Notes: generated from the letters alone by a model not told the origin. Positions 15,775 to 28,590 are shown, counted from the first letter of the stretch. The stretch: DNA of 64,000 nt from Tomocerus qinae (GCA_020055645.1 CM034546.1:27280001-27344000), one strand, 5' to 3'. Made by a program: numbers and translations.

Positions 15775-17904
15775 CCTCTCAACTATATTTCATTGTCCTC
15801 CTGGCAGTTTTCTCAGCCACGCAGAGTAGTACATATGTAGTGTTCTTTAATTTCAGTACTTACTGTGGAAGTGGAAAAAGATAAATTTGTTTGCTTAAAC
15901 TCTTTACAACTTACATGCAAGACGAGTATTATTTTCGAAATAATGCATCTATTAATTATATTTGTATAATTTTAGTACAAGATTTATTACATAAATAAGT
16001 AACACCAATAAGGAGTTAATAATTTATTAGTACATACCATACCAGATGCCATACACTTTTGCCCTTCTTATTTCGATACGGACTAATATGAAATATAAAT
16101 TTAAATATTAATAAAAATTAACAACAAAATGTATAAAGTATAAACTGAATGACAAACATTACAAATACCTGTTAGAATTTGAAATTTACCCACCACACCA
16201 AATTCATGAGGATTGGTATAAAATCTTATCTTACTTTGTCAGTTCGAAATGAATAATACCTATCGTGAATGCAGTCAGTTCACAGTTCGATAAAAATATA
16301 AGCTGACCAGATGTAGTCAGCAAAAATGAACATTTATATATTGCATAGTAAACACATTCATATTATGATAATCGGATTTCGTTTACCACAGTTACCTATA
16401 TCCTATCCTAAATTGTGATACATAAGTTATAATTAATGATTTCAGGATCATTATTGGAAAATAATTTGGTGTCTTAAAGGCCAATTTCCATTCAGGAAAG
16501 ACATCTCAAGCATTCCAAAATTTTTTTTACGAAAATTAGAAATCTCAATTTAGTAATGCAAAGCAGTATTTGGTTGCACTAAAGCATTTCCAAGCTCAAA
16601 TGATATGCTGTTTAGAATTTCGTAACGCAAAATTACGCCGTTGGGCTGGTCACGCTAGTACTTTTACTTTATCTGAAGTAGATTGAAACTTACCATTCGG
16701 TTGCACTACTTTAAGTGTAGTATCATTTTTAATACAAATAATGTTAAACCTTTAATTAAAGCGTGATTTTTTATATTATAATTTTTCAATGATCAAAGCT
16801 TTAAACTATTTCTTCAACAAAATTCAATTTTCAATACATTTAATAACGACTGAAGGCCATACTATAAATTCCGTTTTGTAGGGATACAGCAAATCATCAA
16901 ATGCTGTTGGTGAAAGCCGAGAAATTTCAAAGGGATTTTGTGAAATCGATTTTATGATTGATATCCATACCATTACTATTCGAAATTAGCCACCGAAAAG
17001 AAAATATGTATTCTATATTCCATATTTGAAAATGTATAGAATTTTTTTCCTTTTTCTCTATAAGTTATAATTTTGTTTTGGTTATGATTTTAGCATATTA
17101 AAAACAATGATAGTTATATAAGACATGAATGTAATACTTTCCAACAGTTGCATACAAAGTCATTATTTCTGATAGAGCAGTCATATAGTAGTTAGTAATT
17201 TTATATTAAACTCATGTGTGTGATGCGACTGAATGAAACATAAAAGTAACTTATGGTGAATATCCAATTTGTGCCAACCATATCAATGTAATATGAAGTA
17301 GAGTACAATACTTACGGTATATGGTATGAATGAGTGATAAGATAAAGTTAGGTTTCAAATATTATGTCATGTATATTTGCTTCAAATAATGTTGTCTCTC
17401 CATTCTTTATGCCGAATTATTTACGCTTGTCACAACGAGTAATATGTTATACCGTACATATTTCATAGTATTGTAAAATGTGTTGAACATTAGGAATTAA
17501 GGATGACTACATACATTAAACTTACATTATATAATTCCTAACATAATATATTACTTTTACTTATCTACTTTTCTATTTTTCGTTATTGAATTATTTTGCT
17601 GTGTCTAAAAGGCAATCTCAGTTTGAGACAGTAATAAAATATTATTATAGTACTTTTAATATACGGTATAGATAAAGAATGGTAAATTACATAACATGGT
17701 ATATCATAGCATAATATAGAAGAGTAAAGCTATGTACTAATTTACAGTGCATAATTAATTAATTACACATTATAATTCATATTATACATGGTATTACTAC
17801 TTATATTGCATGACTTACACTACAGTATATGAAGTAACTAAGAATACCATAATGGAATTTTCATTTCCAATATCATTATCTCTACCATTTGCATTACAAC
17901 TATA
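15775..17904. other. Gene A upstream region with duplicated noncoding blocks
   Basis: No gene seen. The first ~550 bases (to ~16330) resemble the region upstream of gene B (22847-23600), including CAGTTCGATAAAAATATAAGC versus CAGTTCGATGGAAATAAAAGC. The stretch 16630-16740 matches 25060-25150, and 17080-17400 matches 27540-27690 and 34400-34620. These are noncoding parts of a tandem duplication. Confidence 0.6.
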
Positions 17905-17914
17905 AATAATATAA

Positions 17915-18010
17915 TATCACAAGAGAAAGGTTTCAGTTTCATCCACTTTTCTGATACGTTCCCAAACTGTTGTTTCATTAACACGTAACTTTTATCTGTT
18001 TTCATGTGTC
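17915..18010 (-). pseudogene. Relic of an Hsp70-like lid-coding end
   Basis: The stretch beginning CACAAGAGAAAGGTTTC aligns with 34975-35070, the last coding bases of gene C (lid region, read on the minus strand). It has many indels. It is too short and broken to code and marks a decayed gene-C-like copy in the array. Confidence 0.5.
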
Positions 18011-18540
18011 AAGACTTGACATTTTAAAAAGCATATTATCTAAAAATGAATTATGTCAAATTAATATTACAATTAACATAATATCATGGTTATCAAAATA
18101 GAATAATAATAATTAATCAAAAATATAACTTTGTATTCAAGTATACTCGTTCATTTTCTGCATTACAATACAATTTATCAACAATAAAGGAGTAAAATTT
18201 TGAGACAGGTATGCTATGAACTAATAAACAAAAATTAACTATACAAAAAACTAAACAAAATTTTTCTTCAAGTGCAAGGAGTTACAATGCTAACATAACA
18301 TTTAAAACAGTAACATTTTCAATAGTATTCAAATACTTTGCCTAGATTCTATGTAAATTAATTCTTGAATTATGATACTAAAATTATTTGTTGAAATGAC
18401 ATTGAAACTGTTTTAGAAAGAGTTATCTTGTCTGTAACGTAGTTTGTTGACAAAAAGGTTGTTACGTTTTCGTGAAATTTGATTGCATAATTATTGACAA
18501 AAAAGTGTTTATAATTAAGGGTTTAACTTAAATTAACTTG

Positions 18541-20170
18541 TAACCGGTGAGAGCAACAAATAGGAAAGTTATAATTTGTTATAACATTTCATGAACCCAC
18601 TCGGATTGGAAGGGGACTGTCTTCTAAAATTACCAATATTTATTGAAATTGAAGTTATAAGATAAGTCGTAAATGTGAATTTTAAATTAAAATATTATAA
18701 TGATTATTTACTTTCAGCTTCAGCAACATATTATTTATTACTCTCGTAAAGAAATATGTAACAGCCCACTATATAGTAGAAGTAACGGAACAGCTCTCCT
18801 ATCAATCATTGATACATTCCTCCAATGTCTTATAGACCTGAAATACATATTTATGTATTTAGAAATCATATACTTCATTAATATATCTTTATAGTAACTT
18901 ACAAAATAATAGGAAACAAAATGGCTTCACAGGAAATTAAATCTGTAAAAATGGCCAGTGTATTCCAAAATGGATATGAGTAGTTTGCCTCTTCAGATTC
19001 GTCTAAGACTATTTTGGCCACATTTGCAATTATCTAGGATACAATATTATAATGGCAGAACAGACATTTATTCTTTTATTAAAACATACAAGTGTCATAG
19101 CCTTAGTGGGGATATGTGGTTTCACCGCTACGGCATAGCTTACGCCTAAGAGAATGCCATCTCATTTAGTGTTCGATCATGTTAAGGATGTAAGAGAATA
19201 GTCCTTCAGTACTCTTACAATATTTCCTCTAATATCAAAAAACTTTAGCACCGACTATCTTAGAGTTAACTTTTCAGACTAATCTTTCTGACAGTTTTTT
19301 TAGAATTTAATCGAGGGGGCTGTAACAAAAGAATTATAAAAAGTAAATATAGCAATTTATGAAAAAATCTGTTTTTTTAAAGGTAGGTCCGGCGCCCACT
19401 GCCCCTTTTGGATACGTGTCTGTGTTTTAGAGCCTCATAGTTTTAACTGTACTTTCAAATCAGAGACTTTCAGGTGGTAACCTCGTATGCTATAAGCTTT
19501 CACTGTAAAACCCCATTTCTATTCTCAAAGCCTACGATAAACTACAAAAATATGTTGGAATAATAAAAACATCAGGCAATACTTGCAATGGAATGACCAA
19601 CATGAAGATATTCTTCTCCCGGCTAGAGAATAAATGCTTGACAATGTAATACCCACGTAAAATAGTGGTGAAAACCAGACATTGCTTCAATCTAAAAACA
19701 TTTTAATTTTATAGTTCCATAAAAAACTATTTAAGCATATGAAATAAGAATTGTATTAATAGAAGTAGAAAAGTACAGATGAGTTATGTAGAACAGAACT
19801 GCCCATTCCTCAACTCGTGTTCCTTCGGTTTGGATATAGTGGTAATTAATTGAATGGAGCGAAAGCGAAAAACTTTGGAGGTAGACCAACACTCCCATAA
19901 GATAGTGAATGTTGAGCACTATACCATCCAGCCTCCTTCCTTTAGTCGATTTGGGTTTAAATTGAATAAGATAATAAAAGTATAAAAGTCAAGCATAAGA
20001 CAGATTGTTTAGATGAAGTTATTGTTCTTACTTGCACTTCTTCACAATAATAAACATCCAAAAGCATCCACATATTAAAACTAATAGTGACATAACGAAA
20101 TACAAAGTTGGAAGGGGTATTTCACCGGCAGAAAGATTATTCATATTCTTTTGAGTCACACTCATCTAAA
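18541..20170 (-). pseudogene. Truncated GPR107-like pseudogene
   Basis: Counterparts of exons 9 to 14 of the gene at 6008-10173 lie in the same order and strand: last exon near 18541-18640, then ~18720-18840, ~18900-19035, ~19580-19695, ~19771-19930 and ~20030-20165. The last exon has an in-frame stop soon after its acceptor (EWVHEML then TAA) and other exons carry indels. The 5' exons are missing. Homology stops near 20216, the intron upstream of the exon encoding MSV..., and after ~170 unrelated bases the sequence jumps to the helical exon of gene B. This is a duplicated copy with an internal deletion of the stretch equivalent to ~7890-13460. Confidence 0.85.
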
Positions 20171-20350
20171 ATAGCAAAAAATGGATTAGCATGTTATGTA
20201 CTAACTAACTATGGTAGGTGGTACCATGGACAATACAAGGGCGTATTTATTTTGGGGAGGAGAGGTGTGCTAGGGTAATGAAGCACACTATATATCTACT
20301 TAAAATTAATAAAAAGTATTTTTATGCAAAAGATAATTCTTGTCCCATGT

Positions 20351-20827
20351 TCAAGCAACCCTTAAATTTGTGTTCTGGATACGCCTTTGTTGTTGGACAT
20401 GCTTCAAGACAATTTTATGATATTTCTGTAGAGCAATTCGGTTCATGAATGATTTTTCATTTAGCATTTTGGTTATTTGCAGTTTGTATTCTCTTACTGC
20501 GCCGGAATGAGCCACCTCACATTGGGCTGCATCTTTTATCGACTCCCAATGTGATTTAAAGTCAACAAAAATTGCATTTGTTTCTATTTCAAGGAATTGA
20601 CCGTCATTTTCGAAATTACAGGTTTCATGCTCTTTGGGAACATTCTCCAATAATCTTGATAAACTGTACTTCTTCAATTCATCGTGTCTAATTTCAACTT
20701 CCATGGTATCCCCGGATAGAATCATTTTCATGCCATCAATGTAAATGTCCTTTACATAATTTTCACATTTTCCAACGAATTTTTCCAAATGTTCACCATT
20801 ATTCACGGTTATTGTCATTTGATAATC
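20351..20827 (-). CDS. Gene B, 3' exon: truncated GBP-like helical segment
   Basis: This exon starts at 20827 after a CAG acceptor and continues the gene B kinase in phase (FNAQ joined to DYQMTITVNNGE). It is the close counterpart of 13905-13470 in gene A (YVKDIYIDGMKMILSGDT; FKSHWESIKDAAQ; SGAVREYKLQITKM). Homology ends at KHVQQQ, near 20388; the protein then stops after about a dozen unrelated residues (RRIQNTNLRVA). The whole Hsp70-like part is missing. Gene B would thus encode about 637 residues: HEPN, kinase and a short helical tail. The frame is intact, so it may be a functional derivative rather than a pseudogene. Confidence 0.7.
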   Translation of the reverse strand, partial: DYQMTITVNNGEHLEKFVGKCENYVKDIYIDGMKMILSGDTMEVEIRHDELKKYSLSRLLENVPKEHETCNFENDGQFLEIETNAIFVDFKSHWESIKDAAQCEVAHSGAVREYKLQITKMLNEKSFMNRIALQKYHKIVLKHVQQQRRIQNTNLRVA

Positions 20828-21186
20828 CTGAAATACGATAAAATGTCATTTTGTTAAAAGAAATGATTCTCATTTATGGGTAAAAAAGAATTAGTGTAAT
20901 GAAAAAGGATTATGTTTTTTCAAAACGAATTAAATAACTGCGGTTAAAGTAAATGGTGGAAAATACCAAAATGAATTTTTTCAAATATCCTAACAATATT
21001 AATGATGACCAATTAGCTTATTATTTATTATCTAAAACAAATAAACTAACTCTTTTGGCTTTATAAGGCACTGTGGCCATTCAAAAAAACTCGTCAGATT
21101 AGAACTTGACATAAACACTATGACATAAACACTCCTAATATTCTTTATCGAAAACTAGAACTTTAATACATATTAAAAAAATATAC

Positions 21187-22846
21187 CTGTGCATTAAATC
21201 GGAATTTATTTGCCATTTCCTTTTCATAGTCTCCCGATTCAATCCGTTTGTTTGGTTCTTTCTCCGTCAGTTGTAATATTAGGGAATTCAGCCATGATAT
21301 CTTTCGAAGTCTACTTCCTGTGTTTCTGTAATACCTTATTTCTTCAAATTTTTTGGGCAAACTGATTTCCTTTGTAGGATCAAAGATTTCAGATAAAATC
21401 AATCCAAATGAAAACCAATCCGCGTGTTGACCATACTTCGCCTTGCCGTCTTTATGTTCTTCATCCATTTCAGGAGCACGATATCGTGTATTCCATTCCG
21501 CGAGTGTCATTGTTTCATTCTCGTAAATTTTGCTTTGTATTGAAAGACCGAAGTCACCGATTTTCACAGGGGTGACAAAGTTTTGATGTGAAAAGTATAT
21601 ATTGTCTGGTCTTAGGTCCCGGTGTATTATTCCTTTCCCATGGATGTAGTTTAAACCATCAATTATTGCCTGTCCAATTTCTTCGCTAGTAGACATTTTT
21701 GGTTGTTCGCTGTTCTTTAAAATATTATTTAGCCATTCCCTCAAAGTTTCGCCACAAATTTCCATTTTTATGTAGAATCCAGTGACAAGACCATTAGTAG
21801 AAGAATCAAAGCAGGCTCCAAAAAACTCTCGAGCAGTGGCTGATATATTGTTATTAAGGTCATCCCATTGAAGTATTTTTTTCACCTTATCCAGAGATAA
21901 TGAAAATCTGTCAGAGGATTTGTACCTGACGACATTTGGGTGATCTAGTTTTGCTTGATTCCTCAACTCCCTTAAAATGCCTAATTCATCAGTGTCACCA
22001 AAGCGTTTTCTGTTTGGAATGATTTTGATAGCATAAATCTGATGATCTACTGTGTCCGATGCGGCAATGACAACTCCGAAAGACCCGCTGCCTAATACTT
22101 TATTGGTTGTGTAATTCCATCGTTCGATGACATTTAGAAGATTCTTTTTATCTGCAAATACTCGATTTTTAGCATCTTCAATTATCTTTGAAATTTTTGT
22201 TGGGTCGGCTCCAAGAATTAGCAGAGCCTGTTCGACTGTTGTGCAGTACTCTTCAAATTCTATTTCTGTAGCATCTTTTGGATTTGCATAATGCTTCGTT
22301 CGATTTCGAATATCTCGAAGTTTTATCAACGCATTTTTTTCATCCTCGTTGAGCTTTGTTTCATGTGGCTCCCAACGAAATTCCAATAGCCATTTAACAC
22401 AGAGTGGAATATCCCATTTCGCTATGTCCCGAGAGTTGATCTTCTCTTGTTCTTCTCCGCGCCATTTTTTATGAGGGTGAGTAATGAAGAAATCCTCCTG
22501 AGAACTTTTCTCCCATTTCTGACTTCTTTCCACTAAATGGTTTTGAATGTATTGAGTATATCCCTCTACTAAGGCATCTATTTTCACTCCGTACTTGTCA
22601 TCAACATCTGAAAATGTTCATTTTTACATATCATGGATATTCGAAACCAATAAAATGGTATTTTTGACTTGGCAAAACAAAATTTTATCTATGGTCATAT
22701 ATACTTATTTATAAATATTTCCCTTTTGATGAACGATGGATATAATATTAGGAAATTTAGTAAATTTACAATTGCTTTTTCTAATTTAATTTTAGTTATG
22801 AGTTAATCGAAAATGAATTTAAGAGTTTACCTAAATCTGCATCCAT
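21187..22846 (-). CDS. Gene B: HEPN plus PKR/eIF2alpha-kinase-like domain
   Basis: Paralogue of gene A with the same exon structure: 16-nt first coding exon 22846-22831 (MDADL plus one base) spliced to 22607-21187, exactly the length of the gene A exon. The HEPN motif RNRTKH, glycine loop GSGSFGVV, YAIK lysine, FYIKMEICGETLREWL, HRDLRPDN, DFGLS, RYRAPE and HADWFSFG are all present, and the frame is open throughout. As in gene A the catalytic-loop lysine is arginine, so this change precedes the duplication. Differences are scattered substitutions, with high DNA identity over the kinase core, suggesting recent duplication or gene conversion. Role as for gene A: kinase and possible ribonuclease in RNA or stress sensing, by inference. 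Confidence 0.87.
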
Positions 22847-23120
22847 CCTCTCAAATATACTAGGCCCTCCAATTAGTATTTCTCAACTTATTAGTATTAC
22901 GAAGTAAATGGGGGTGTTCTTTTTCTTCAGTAATTTATTGTAGGTAAATGTGTTTACCTAATATCTCTACAAAATGACATTATTATTTATAAAATCGGAT
23001 ATCTCATATGTCTATAAATGTTTGAATAATTTAATGCATCTTTTTATTTCCCTTTTATTACAATACGATACAGACCACCAAAATGATGATATAACGTTTT
23101 GAGAATGTAATAAAAAGTAT

Positions 23121-23302
23121 TATAGTTCCACGCTCACTTCACATCCATTGTATTCGAAAGACAATGGATCATATATTATTATGTTGCATTTCAATGGACC
23201 TGCTCGACTCGAAGTTTGAGCTGAAGTAAAGTCTTTTGTATTGCACCATATGATCCACTATCTTTCAAATACAGTGGATGTAAAGTGAGTGTGGAACTGT
23301 AA
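23121..23302. repeat. Foldback (inverted repeat)
   Basis: Arms at about 23121-23175 and 23247-23302 are imperfect reverse complements. The left reads AGTTCCACGCTCACTTCACA; the right ends in the complement of this sequence. The ~70-base centre shows nothing else. It is a MITE-like hairpin upstream of gene B. Confidence 0.7.
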
Positions 23303-25152
23303 CACATACCTCCTACATTTTTGTCATTAAACTTATTTTGATCCAAATCCAGACTCTGAATTGACAATTTGATTGAAACCAATTAACAACCAAATATAAA
23401 CTATAGGACAAAACTACAAAAGGTTGTTAGAATTTAAAACGTACACAAATTACCCACCACTACATTTCCCGATGATTCGATTGGTTTAAACCAAATTCTC
23501 TTATCTCAGTGACGGTCAGTGAAGAGTTATCGGTCAGTTCGATGGAAATAAAAGCCGACCAGATTTACTGAAACAAAAATATGAGCATTTCTATAAATAA
23601 TATTAAATAATTTGCGTTTCATTTACAAAGTTAAATACATCCTACCTTCTAGAAGTAAATTTCTTTAAGGAAAAACGTGTCATCCAAAAGAAATTACAAA
23701 AATTAGACTACATAATATATAAATAGCTTCGTCAAAGCGTTAGTAAAGTGTTTTCAAGCTCATATATAACGGGCTTTAGGAATTCGCATATGTGTCGTAA
23801 TCACAATATTTGCAATTCTACAATAGGTGTTTACCGGGGTTTTAGACATTTTTCTCTTAATTTTATTCAACGTATTATAACGATTATGGATATCCTGCAT
23901 ATTTTTATTGTTTTCTTCATATCTTCAATGTGCTAGCTAAAATCAAAACTTATGAGATTAAAAAGTATTTCTATCGGGTGAGCCGTTAATTTGTTTCACT
24001 CCGCGCTTCAAACTTTCCAAAAGTCAAATATGTATAATCTTCTCCCTAACGTAAATCCAATCTATCTGATTCCCGAGGAAAAAAATATTTACTTGGGACT
24101 TTACCAGAATGATATTATAAAAATGATGGTTATTTTATTGGGTCTCTACAATTCTTTGGCATATGTGGCGCGATCCAACGATTCCCGCTTAGCTACATGT
24201 ATTGACAAAAGATTTTAATGTCATAAAATAGAGAAAAAAATTCACTACATTTAAAAAAACCTTTGAACCACTTAGCAGTTTTACTATTTTTAATTAATAA
24301 AACAAAGTAAAGCATTTCCGATGAGAATACGTTATTGCTTTACTATGTTGATGGTGAGTACGTATATGCTTATAGTAATATGAAAGGTTAAAATGAGCGA
24401 GGCGCCTTGTATGGCATTTTCCCGCGTTAGAAGTTAATGTCGTAAGGAGTTTTTAGTCAGATCGCGAAACATTTATTTCTAATTTTGGTTTGCAAAAAAA
24501 TGCAAAACATTTAGTTAGCTTGCAAAATTTTGTCTTATTGTGCAATTTATTCCATTGATAATCATAATCATAGATTATGTTAAAATTAACTCGTATAGGC
24601 ATGTCTAATGTCTAACTGACGACCAATCATCTATATCAATGCCAGATTGTCCTCTTTCGCTATTTCAGCTATTCATTGAAAAATCTCCAGTTTTCTCTCC
24701 ATTAAAGTGAGATTCTTTCAATGTGTTGTAAAGCGAAGTTTCATATCAATTTATGCCATTGCATTCGATGACATTAAGATTATATTCACATTAAATGACA
24801 ATATTTTCTTTACTGGGTCGAACTCATACACATTTACATGGCAAATTACCTCCGGAAGACAGTTTTAATGACCCCTCCTGTTCTAGTTCGAATAATTTGG
24901 CACAGTGTAACCCGTTGGTGACGAATTTTTTGTGCTTGAATAGATTGGGAATTGGCCTGATATTTTTAATTGTGCCATAATATTTACTCTACCTTCTAAC
25001 AAATGGAGAGACTAAAATGTCAAACACCCCGGTAAACACCTATTATACTAGCTTACGTTGTTGGACTGGTCACGCTATTATTTTTATCTGACGTATATTG
25101 AAATATACATTTATCATTCGTTAACAATACTTTAAGTGTATACCATTTTTAA

Positions 25153-26114
25153 CCCTAGACTACATGACATGTCCCAAATGGGATTTTTCTGACTTTACTG
25201 TGCTCTAGCTTTTAGCAGGTATGCCGCATAACCTCGTGGATTTTTGTATGTGTCACAAAAGCGTTTCTCTGCTTATATTTTTAAATTCAAGTAATTTTGC
25301 CCATAAATTAGATTTTTAAAAAAATTAAGAAATGAAAATGGGACCTAATTACTATGTAAATACATGACATGTCCCAAATGGGATTGTACACTGTTTCATA
25401 ATCGGACAAATCCCATTTGGGACAAGTCAGGTAATCGATGATTTACAGATACAATCGAGATGGAAATATGCTAAATTACAAATTAAATTTATATTTGGGT
25501 CAGTATTTATATCTGGGTCAGTATTTATATTTGGTTCAGTATTTGTATTTGGTTCAGTATTTATATCTGGGTCAGTATTTATATTTGGTTCAGTATTTGT
25601 ATTTGGTTCAGTATTTATATTTGGGTCAGTATTTATATTTGGGTCAGTATTTATATTTGGGTCAGTATTTATATTTGGTTCAGTATTTATATTTGGTTCA
25701 GTATTTATATTTGGGTCAGTATTTATATTTGGGTCAGTATTTATATTTGGGTCAGTATTTATATTTGGGTCAATATTTATATTTGGGCTACTATTTATAT
25801 TTGGGTCGGCCTTAACAATTGGGTCAGCATTTACATTTGCGTCAAGTTTAAAATTTTTTGGTCAGCCTTTATATTTGGGTCAGGTGTTAAATTTTTAGGT
25901 CAGAATTAACAATGACTTGATCAGTAGCATCAGTCCAGTTTGATTGGAATTTGAGTATTACACGGTTTCAAAATGACATGTCCCAAATGGGACATGTCAT
26001 TTTGAAACCGTGTGCACTGAGGCGGCGGGAATCAATCCCAAATGGGACTAATGGGAATCCCAATTGGGACATGTCATGTGTTACAGTTCATTTCGTATGT
26101 CATGTAGTCTAGGG
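25153..26114. mobile_element. Non-autonomous piggyBac-like element
   Basis: Ends are inverted (CCCTAGACTACATGACAT at the left, its complement at the right). They are flanked by TTAA on both sides (25149-25152, 26115-26118), the target site and terminal CCCTAG typical of piggyBac. The paralogous unoccupied locus near 16725-16742 has a single TTAA, an empty site. No transposase is present. Inside are an 18-bp tandem array and several CATGTCCCAAATGGGA palindromes. Confidence 0.88.
25490..25815. repeat. 18-bp tandem repeat array
   Basis: About 18 copies of an 18-base unit close to CAGTATTTATATTTGGGT, inside the piggyBac-like element. Because 18 is a multiple of three it gives a fortuitous open frame (YLYLGQ repeats); I do not regard it as a gene. 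Confidence 0.9.
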
Positions 26115-26475
26115 TTAATAACTATGTAAATCTAAACCTATACTCATAATTAAACATTTAATGCGTCAATTTTTAACCATTAAATTTTAAATGAATGGCA
26201 CAATAATTCTATTTTATCGGTGTATTTTTAGGTTTACAGTACGCATTTACGAAAGCTTTCAAAATTGTTTTGTGTGACGGATTTTATGATCTCTATACAC
26301 ATACCTAATATTTACTATGAAAACCCAACCTCCATAAAACAAATTATCGTCGGTGGATGGAATCTGAAATTCTCCAAGATTTTTTGTCTTTCTCAATGAC
26401 ATTGTTTTGTTTAGTTCATGTTTTTCGGATATTAAAAATTATGATAATACGACATGGTTAGATGGGCTTTAAAGA

Positions 26476-27522
26476 AGGGTTAATGATTTTGTGGCTGTAA
26501 AAGAAGTAACTTTGGCAGTAAAAAAGTCTTTGGGGCAAGGGTGCTATAGGCAGTACGTCTAATTTTTGAGGGCTGTAAAATAAAGTACAAAGGGCAGTAA
26601 TACGAGTAGTAGTGGCTGTAACAAAAATGATTTTTATTTAGTCAAAATTAAATCACAATTAGTTCAAAATTAAACCAAAATTAGTTCAAAATTAGTTCAA
26701 AATTAAATCAAAATTAAGTCAGCTGGCAAATCAGTGTCATATTTCAAAATTTAAGGGATCAGAATTTATGGTTTTACTAGGGCTTTAGATACACCTCGTG
26801 GTCTTCCTGCTTTGCGTTTTATAGCGATTGGTATCAGTTTAGCACTGGGGGGGAATTGTTGGCAATTTATTCATGCTGGCTATACCTATGATATGCTTAC
26901 ACATGTAGTCTTTGCAAAAATAATATATCACTTTGCTATCTTGATTATGGTTTTAGTATTGAATAGACCAGTCACTTTTAATGTCTTCAGAGGCTTCTTC
27001 TAGAGTATTATATTTCTTTACCAGTTTTCAGTTGATTTTAGTACTTTTCGTGGTATTATTGCATATTGGTACTATTTTCAATTTCTGAATCTGTGTCAGA
27101 ACTGGAAGAATAAACAAGTTGGGAAGTCATTTTTTACTAAAACTGAGTCTTCTAAGTATAAGAATCGAGTTCACGTCGGTGTCTAGTCTGACCGTCTGAC
27201 CACAACTCCAACGAAATAATAAATTACCTTAAATTCCTTATCAGATGTAAAGTAGATAGCAAGTTATCGCTGCATCGCACTACATCATGTTGAATTGTAT
27301 TCATTTGTATGCTTAAGGAGTATGCAAAGTCTTCTAATTAATGCTTATCAATGAGACATGCAATAATTTTTGTGCTACAGCCACTTATACCCGTACTACT
27401 GCCTTTCGTACTTTATAATACTGCCGTCAGTACTTAGTTTTAATGCCCATAGTACCCTTGCCCCAAAGACTTTATTTTACTGCCAAAGTTGCTTCTTTTA
27501 CAGCCCCATAAATCCCTACCCT
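26476..27522. mobile_element. Long-TIR DNA element without transposase
   Basis: The first ~160 bases (AGGGTTAATGATTTTGTGGC onward) are the reverse complement of the last ~160. Shared words include CTTTGGGGCAAGGGT, AACTTTGGCAGTAAAA and GGCTGTAAAAGAAG. It is flanked by TTAAAGA on both sides (26469-26475 and 27523-27529). The interior holds AAATTAGTTC tandem words (26650-26720) and only short frames. Confidence 0.8.
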
Positions 27523-28497
27523 TTAAAGAATAGTTAGCAAGCAATTATAAATTTTGTATTAAACACATGTTTTATGGTGATGTAATGCAATGAGATGTAA
27601 AATAAACGTGAATATCCAAAGTGTGTCAAACTAACATTTATATGAAGCACCTATATATAGAAAGAATGATAAGATAATTTTAATCTGTTTGACAAAAAAT
27701 CCTTGTTCTCGGGATTTAGGTGGGGCGGTGTCACGTCCTTTTTATAAATACGTGCTTTTACAACTGTGCTCATATTATACAATTACAATAATTTTATTCT
27801 AAAACTGGTAATGCAACCAAATTGTATATTACCTATACGTAAGAATATACCTATCACCTTTACTTATGCCCTACAAATAGGTATATGCTACATATAATTA
27901 CACATTTCATTACAGTTCATATGCATGAAACTATTCTGATATTATTATGGTTTATAGTACTATGGTTGAGCAAAGCAGAGGTGGGCGCCATCCCTACTTT
28001 AGCCATCCAAATATGACCCATATCCATACCCATCCCCTACTCTTATGTGATTTTAAGGATGGGATGGGTAGTTATTTTCAAACCAAGTACGGGATGGGTA
28101 GGGTATGTTTAGATTTACATTATATCCCGAAGTATGCAGTGGGGATGGAAAGGCTTATTGTAAAGTAAGTAGGGGCGGGAGGTCCGCGCGAGATTTGAAA
28201 TGCGTTGGTTGTTTTTATTTTTGCTCTACAAGTTATTTTTATTAAAAATTAAAAAATTGATAGAAACAAGAAGTGGAGAGGGAAAGGGATGCATGTATGG
28301 CCAACTCTGGGGTTCCCCAAAGGTAAGTGACATATTTTGCATCCATTTCCATCTCCATTTTTACCATTATTTCTATAATAAAGGTGAGCAGGAAAGACGG
28401 CTGTTTTTAGCCGGCTTTCCTACACACAATTTAGCAACAAGTGCATATATAATGGTGAGTAACTGTCCAGTTAATCAATATTATGTATGCATCTACA

Positions 28498-28545
28498 ATA
28501 TTGCTATTATTATTATTATTATCATTATTATTATTATTATTATTA

Positions 28546-28580
<35 letters not shown>

Positions 28581-28590
28581 GATATTAAAA
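28498..28590. repeat. ATT microsatellite
   Basis: About 30 ATT units with a few interruptions. It gives meaningless poly-Ile/poly-Asn style frames on both strands. Confidence 0.95.

Noticed and set aside
25438..25815. 125-codon frame with YLYLGQ/YLYLVQ repeats
   Set aside because: It is produced by an 18-bp tandem repeat inside a non-autonomous piggyBac-like element; no coding evidence beyond periodicity.
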